NCBI RefSeq assembly: GCF_018446385.1
Contig: NC_055992.1
Coordinates: 103,186,947 to 103,250,946, forward strand
Length of the DNA stretch: 64,000 nucleotides
DNA from: Zingiber officinale
Taxonomy: Eukaryota; Streptophyta; Magnoliopsida; Zingiberales; Zingiberaceae
Reading direction: 5' to 3'
The notes under the pieces were generated by a model. That model did not search any database and was not told the DNA's origin. It saw only the letters and a list, made by a program, of their open reading frames with translations. Shown piece after piece: positions 60,408-64,000 of this stretch (positions are counted from its first letter, which is position 1; each line of letters starts with the position of its first letter). Made by a program: the position numbers and the translations under genes.

Positions 60408-63400
60408 ATCTCCCACTAGCACTAGTGCCAATTAGCGTAGGCTCTAAGCCCCAATGACCTAGTGTGACCATCATGCTTCCTCTGTGCCAAAGCCTTGGTC
60501 AAGAGATCTGCGATGTTAGCCTCTGTAGGTACTCTGCATATCTTCACATCTCCTCTCTCGATAATCTCTCGAATGAGATGGAAGCGCCGTAGTATGTGTT
60601 TGGTCCGCTGATGTGAGCGAGGTTCCTTCGCCTGTGCTATAGCTCCATTATTGTCACAATAGAGCTCAATAGGGTCAGCGATACTGGAAACCACCCCAAG
60701 TTCAGTGATGAACTTGCGGATCCAAACTGCCTCCTTTGCTGCCTCTGATGCAACAATGTACTCGGCCTCTGTCGTAGAATCAGCTACTGTGTCCTGCTTC
60801 GAACTCTTCCAGCTCACAGCACCACCATTAATGCAAAATACGAACCCTGACTGCGATCGATAATCATCCTGATCGGTCTGGAAGCTGGCATCACTGTAAC
60901 CCTTTACAGCTAGCTCATCATTGCCTCCATATATCAAGAAATATTCTTTAGTCCTTCTTAAGTACTTAAGAATATTCTTGACCGCTATCCAGTGACTTTC
61001 ACCTGGATCTCATAGTCATGGTATGCTCAATAGCAAGACATCAGGTCGAGTACATAGCATGACGTACATGATAGATCCTATGGCTGAGGCATAAGGGATC
61101 TGATCCATGCGGTCTCTCTCCTCTCTAGAAGAGGGGCCTTGAGTCTTCGAAAGACTCACGCCATGTGACATCGGCAGAAATCCCTTCTTGGAGTTCTGCA
61201 TGGTAAACCGAAGGAGTACCTTGTCAATGTATGTACTCTGACTTAGGCCAAGCAATCTCTTAGATCTATCTCTATAGATCTGTATCCCTAGAATGTGGGA
61301 TGTCTCACCTAAGTCCTTCATTGAGAAGCAACTCCCTAGCCAGGTCTTGACAGACTGAAGTAAAGGGATGTCCTTCCCAATGAGTAGTATGTCATCCACA
61401 TACAATATGAGGAAGACAACTATATCCCCTACAACCTTCTTGTAGACACAAGGCTCATCTTCGTTCTTGATGAAACCAAACTATTTGATTACATAATCGA
61501 ATCGAAGATTCCAGCTCCGAGAAGCTTGTTTTAGTCCATAAATGGACCTATGCAGCTTGCATACTCTGCTAGTATGTTGTGGATCTACAAAACCCTCAGG
61601 TTGTGCCATGTACACATCCTCGAGCAGGTTTCCATTCAGAAACGCGGTTTTAACATCCATCTGCCATATCTCATAGTCATGGTAAGCTGCAATAGCAAGC
61701 ATGATCCGAATGGACTTAAACATCGCTACTAGAGAAAAGGTTTCATCATAGTCAATACCATGAATCTGTTTGAAACCTTTAGCTACCAAGTGACCCTTAT
61801 AGATAAGTCCATCCATGTCAATCTTTCTTTTAAAGACCCACTTACACCTTATGGGTTTTACCCCTTCAGGTGGATCAACCAAAGTCCATACTTGGTTGGT
61901 GTACATGGATTCCATTTCGGATCTCATGGCCTCTAGCCATTTCTCGGAATCTGGTCTCATTACAGCTTCCTGATAGGTGGTAGGCTCATCATCTATGAGC
62001 ACAACGTCATCATGGTCAGACAAGAGAAATGAGTATCTCTCAGGCTGACAACGTACCCTATCAGACCTGCGAAGAGGTATGTCTACTTGAACTGGTTGTT
62101 GTTCCTCAACTCTTTGTGGAACAACATCATCCACAACACTTTGTGGTTCCAGTTCAACTTCCATCGAGGCTTCAGTGCTATGGTCCGCATCTTGAACTTC
62201 TTCAAGATCGAACGTACTCCCACTAGTCTTTCTAGAAACAAAGTCCCTTTCTAGAAAGACCCCAGTCTTTGCCACAACTACCTTGTGCTGACTGGGAATG
62301 TAGAAGTAATATCCCTTAGTTTCCTTGGGATATCCAATAAAATAGCACTTGTCAGATTTGGGTCCTAACTTGTCTGAGACTTGACGTCGAACGTAAGCCT
62401 CACAACCCCAAATCCTCATGAAAGACACCTGGGCATCTCTCCCAGTCCATATCCTATATGGTGTCTTTATTACGGCCTTGGATGGAACTCGGTTGAGTAT
62501 AAAAGCTGCCGTGTCTAGAGCACAGCCCCAAAGGTATGTCGGAAGATCTGTGTGACTCATCATAGATCGTACCATATCTAATAGGGTACGATTCCTCCTT
62601 TCGGATACACCATTCCACTGTGGTGTTCCAAGAGGAGTGAGTTGTGATAGAATCTCACACTCAGCTAGATAGTCACGAAACTCATGGCTAAGGTATTTTC
62701 CACCTCGATCTGATCGAAGTATCTTAATACTCTTGCCAAGTTGGTTCTGTACTTCATTCTTGAATTCTTTAAACTTTTCAAAGGATTCAGACTTATGTGT
62801 CATCAAATACACATAACCATATCTACTGAAGTCATCAGTAAATGTGATGAAGTACCTATAACCGCCTCTAGCAGCGACATTGAAAGGGTCACATACATCA
62901 CTATGTATAAGACCTAACAAGTCAGTCGCTCTCTCACTGTGTCCACTAAAGGGAGTCTTAGTCATCTTGCCTAGTAGGCATGACTCGCACGTCTCATAAG
63001 ATTCAAAATCAAATGAGTCCAACAAACCATCCTTATGGAGCTGGGATAAGCGCTTGCCATTTATATGACCTAAGCGACAGTGCCAGAGATAGGTTTGGTT
63101 CATGTCATTTGACTTGAACCTCTTGGTATTTATATCATAGATAGGACTTTCAAGGTCTAGAATGTAGAGTCCGTTCATCAGAGGTGCACTACAATAGAAC
63201 ATGTCTTTTAAATAAACAGAACAACATTTGTCCTTTATAATAAAAGAGAAGCCTTTCTTGTCCAAACAAGAAACTGAAATTATGTTCTTTGTTAATGCAG
63301 GCACATAACAACATTCATCTAATTCTAATACAAGCCCAGAGGGCAGAGATAGATGATAAGTTCCTATAGCAACAGCAGCAACCTGTGCTCCATTGCCTAC

Positions 63401-64000
63401 GCGTAGGTCCACCTCGCCCTTCGCCAATGCCCTGCTATTTCTCAGCGCCTGCACATTAGTACAAATGTGAGAAGCACATCCGGTATCTAATACCCATAAT
63501 GAAGAAATAGATAGATTGGCTTCTATAACATATATACCTGAAGTGGAAGTCTCACTTCGCTTCTTCTTAAGATCTTCCAGGTACACCTTGTAGTTCCTCT
63601 TCCAGTGCCCGGTCTGACCGCAGTGGCGACCCCTCCTTTAGGCTTCAGTGCCTTGCCTTTGCCCTTGGCTTGAGACTTTCCCTTGCCTTTGGGCTTGCCC
63701 TTGCCCTTGTGTTTTTGAACCATCAGAACAGAGTGGGGCTTAGCCTTCTTAAGGTTCAGCTCAGCAGTTCTTAACATGCTAAGCAGGTCGGGTAGTGACT
63801 TGTCAATTTCGTTCATATTATAGTTTAGAATGAACTGACTATAGCTATTCGACAAGGATTGCAAGATCAGGTCAGTGGCCAGCTGTTGGCCAAGCGGGAA
63901 TCCCAACCTCTGTAGGCTTTCTATGTACCCAATCATTTTGAGTACATATGGGCCTACGGGAGCCCCATCTGACATCTTGCACTGAAACAGTGCCCTTGAG
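58582..64000 (-). mobile_element. Ty1/copia retrotransposon, Tork/Angela-like, 5' part beyond window
   Basis: Antisense element. Its 3' LTR is 58582-60407. A polypurine tract (GCTAGTGGGAGAT on minus, 60408-60420) sits directly before it. Reading leftward from the window edge come gag (about 63520-64000, with a Lys/Gly-rich tail), protease (LWVLDTGCASHIC, about 63470-63510), integrase (HCRLGHINGKRL, HSDVCDPF and DDFSRYGYVYLM, about 62400-63100), reverse transcriptase (WKWVFKRKIDMDG-like and YVDDILLIGKD regions, about 61000-61980) and RNase H (GYSDASFQTD, STTEAEYIVASEAAKEA, about 60422-60910). Protease-integrase-RT order marks Ty1/copia. The LTR length of about 1.8 kb suits the Tork/Angela group; the lineage is not certain. 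The coding region is broken in a few places, so it is a fossil. Confidence 0.9.

Overview
The window is plant nuclear DNA. It has intron-rich genes with GT-AG introns, plant-specific families (a chloroplast PPR protein, a vicilin-like cupin), site II promoter motifs and nested LTR retrotransposons of plant lineages. The Sirevirus, Tat and Tekay-like elements and AT-rich spacers fit a medium-to-large angiosperm genome, probably a monocot. Genus and species cannot be read from the sequence. All exon maps were made by eye from splice signals and known family sequences; each gives an open frame with consistent intron phases.

Left and centre (about 2.0-39.1 kb) form a gene-dense block of six host genes: (1) a vicilin-like cupin on the minus strand (2005-3845); (2) a 17-exon, 655-residue coiled-coil protein of unknown function on the plus strand (5579-18762); (3) a DG1-like chloroplast PPR protein on the minus strand (19176-26122); (4) 40S ribosomal protein eS1 (RPS3A) on the plus strand (26394-28581), sharing a 271-bp promoter with the PPR gene; (5) a mitochondrial VDAC porin on the minus strand (29288-32972); (6) an ASCC2-like CUE-domain protein on the minus strand (34077-39075). 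They do not form one pathway. Two, eS1 and ASCC2-like, act on ribosomes; the PPR protein and VDAC serve organelles.

The far left end (1-583) holds part of a tandemly arrayed TRIM-like miniature LTR element, followed by short tandem repeats. A hAT-type MITE with a perfect 8-bp target duplication lies in an intron of the PPR gene.

The right third (about 41.9-64 kb) is a transposon graveyard. A Tekay/Del-like solo LTR (41933-57052, minus) is split by a 12.6-kb Tat-lineage Ty3/gypsy element (42043-54609, plus). That element is itself split by a Sirevirus solo LTR (45098-46882). Target-site duplications support all three levels: ATTTA, TATAT and GTCTG. The Tat element carries two RNase H domains and an antisense gene-like region downstream of integrase. 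From 58582 to the window end lies a Ty1/copia element on the minus strand, cut by the window edge. All these retroelements look like broken fossils.

Points worth a second look: the three-level nest; the antisense region of the Tat element; palindrome clusters in the Sirevirus LTR; a duplicated 3' splice site in the coiled-coil gene; GC-AG introns in RPS3A and the ASCC2-like gene; and the tandem TRIM.
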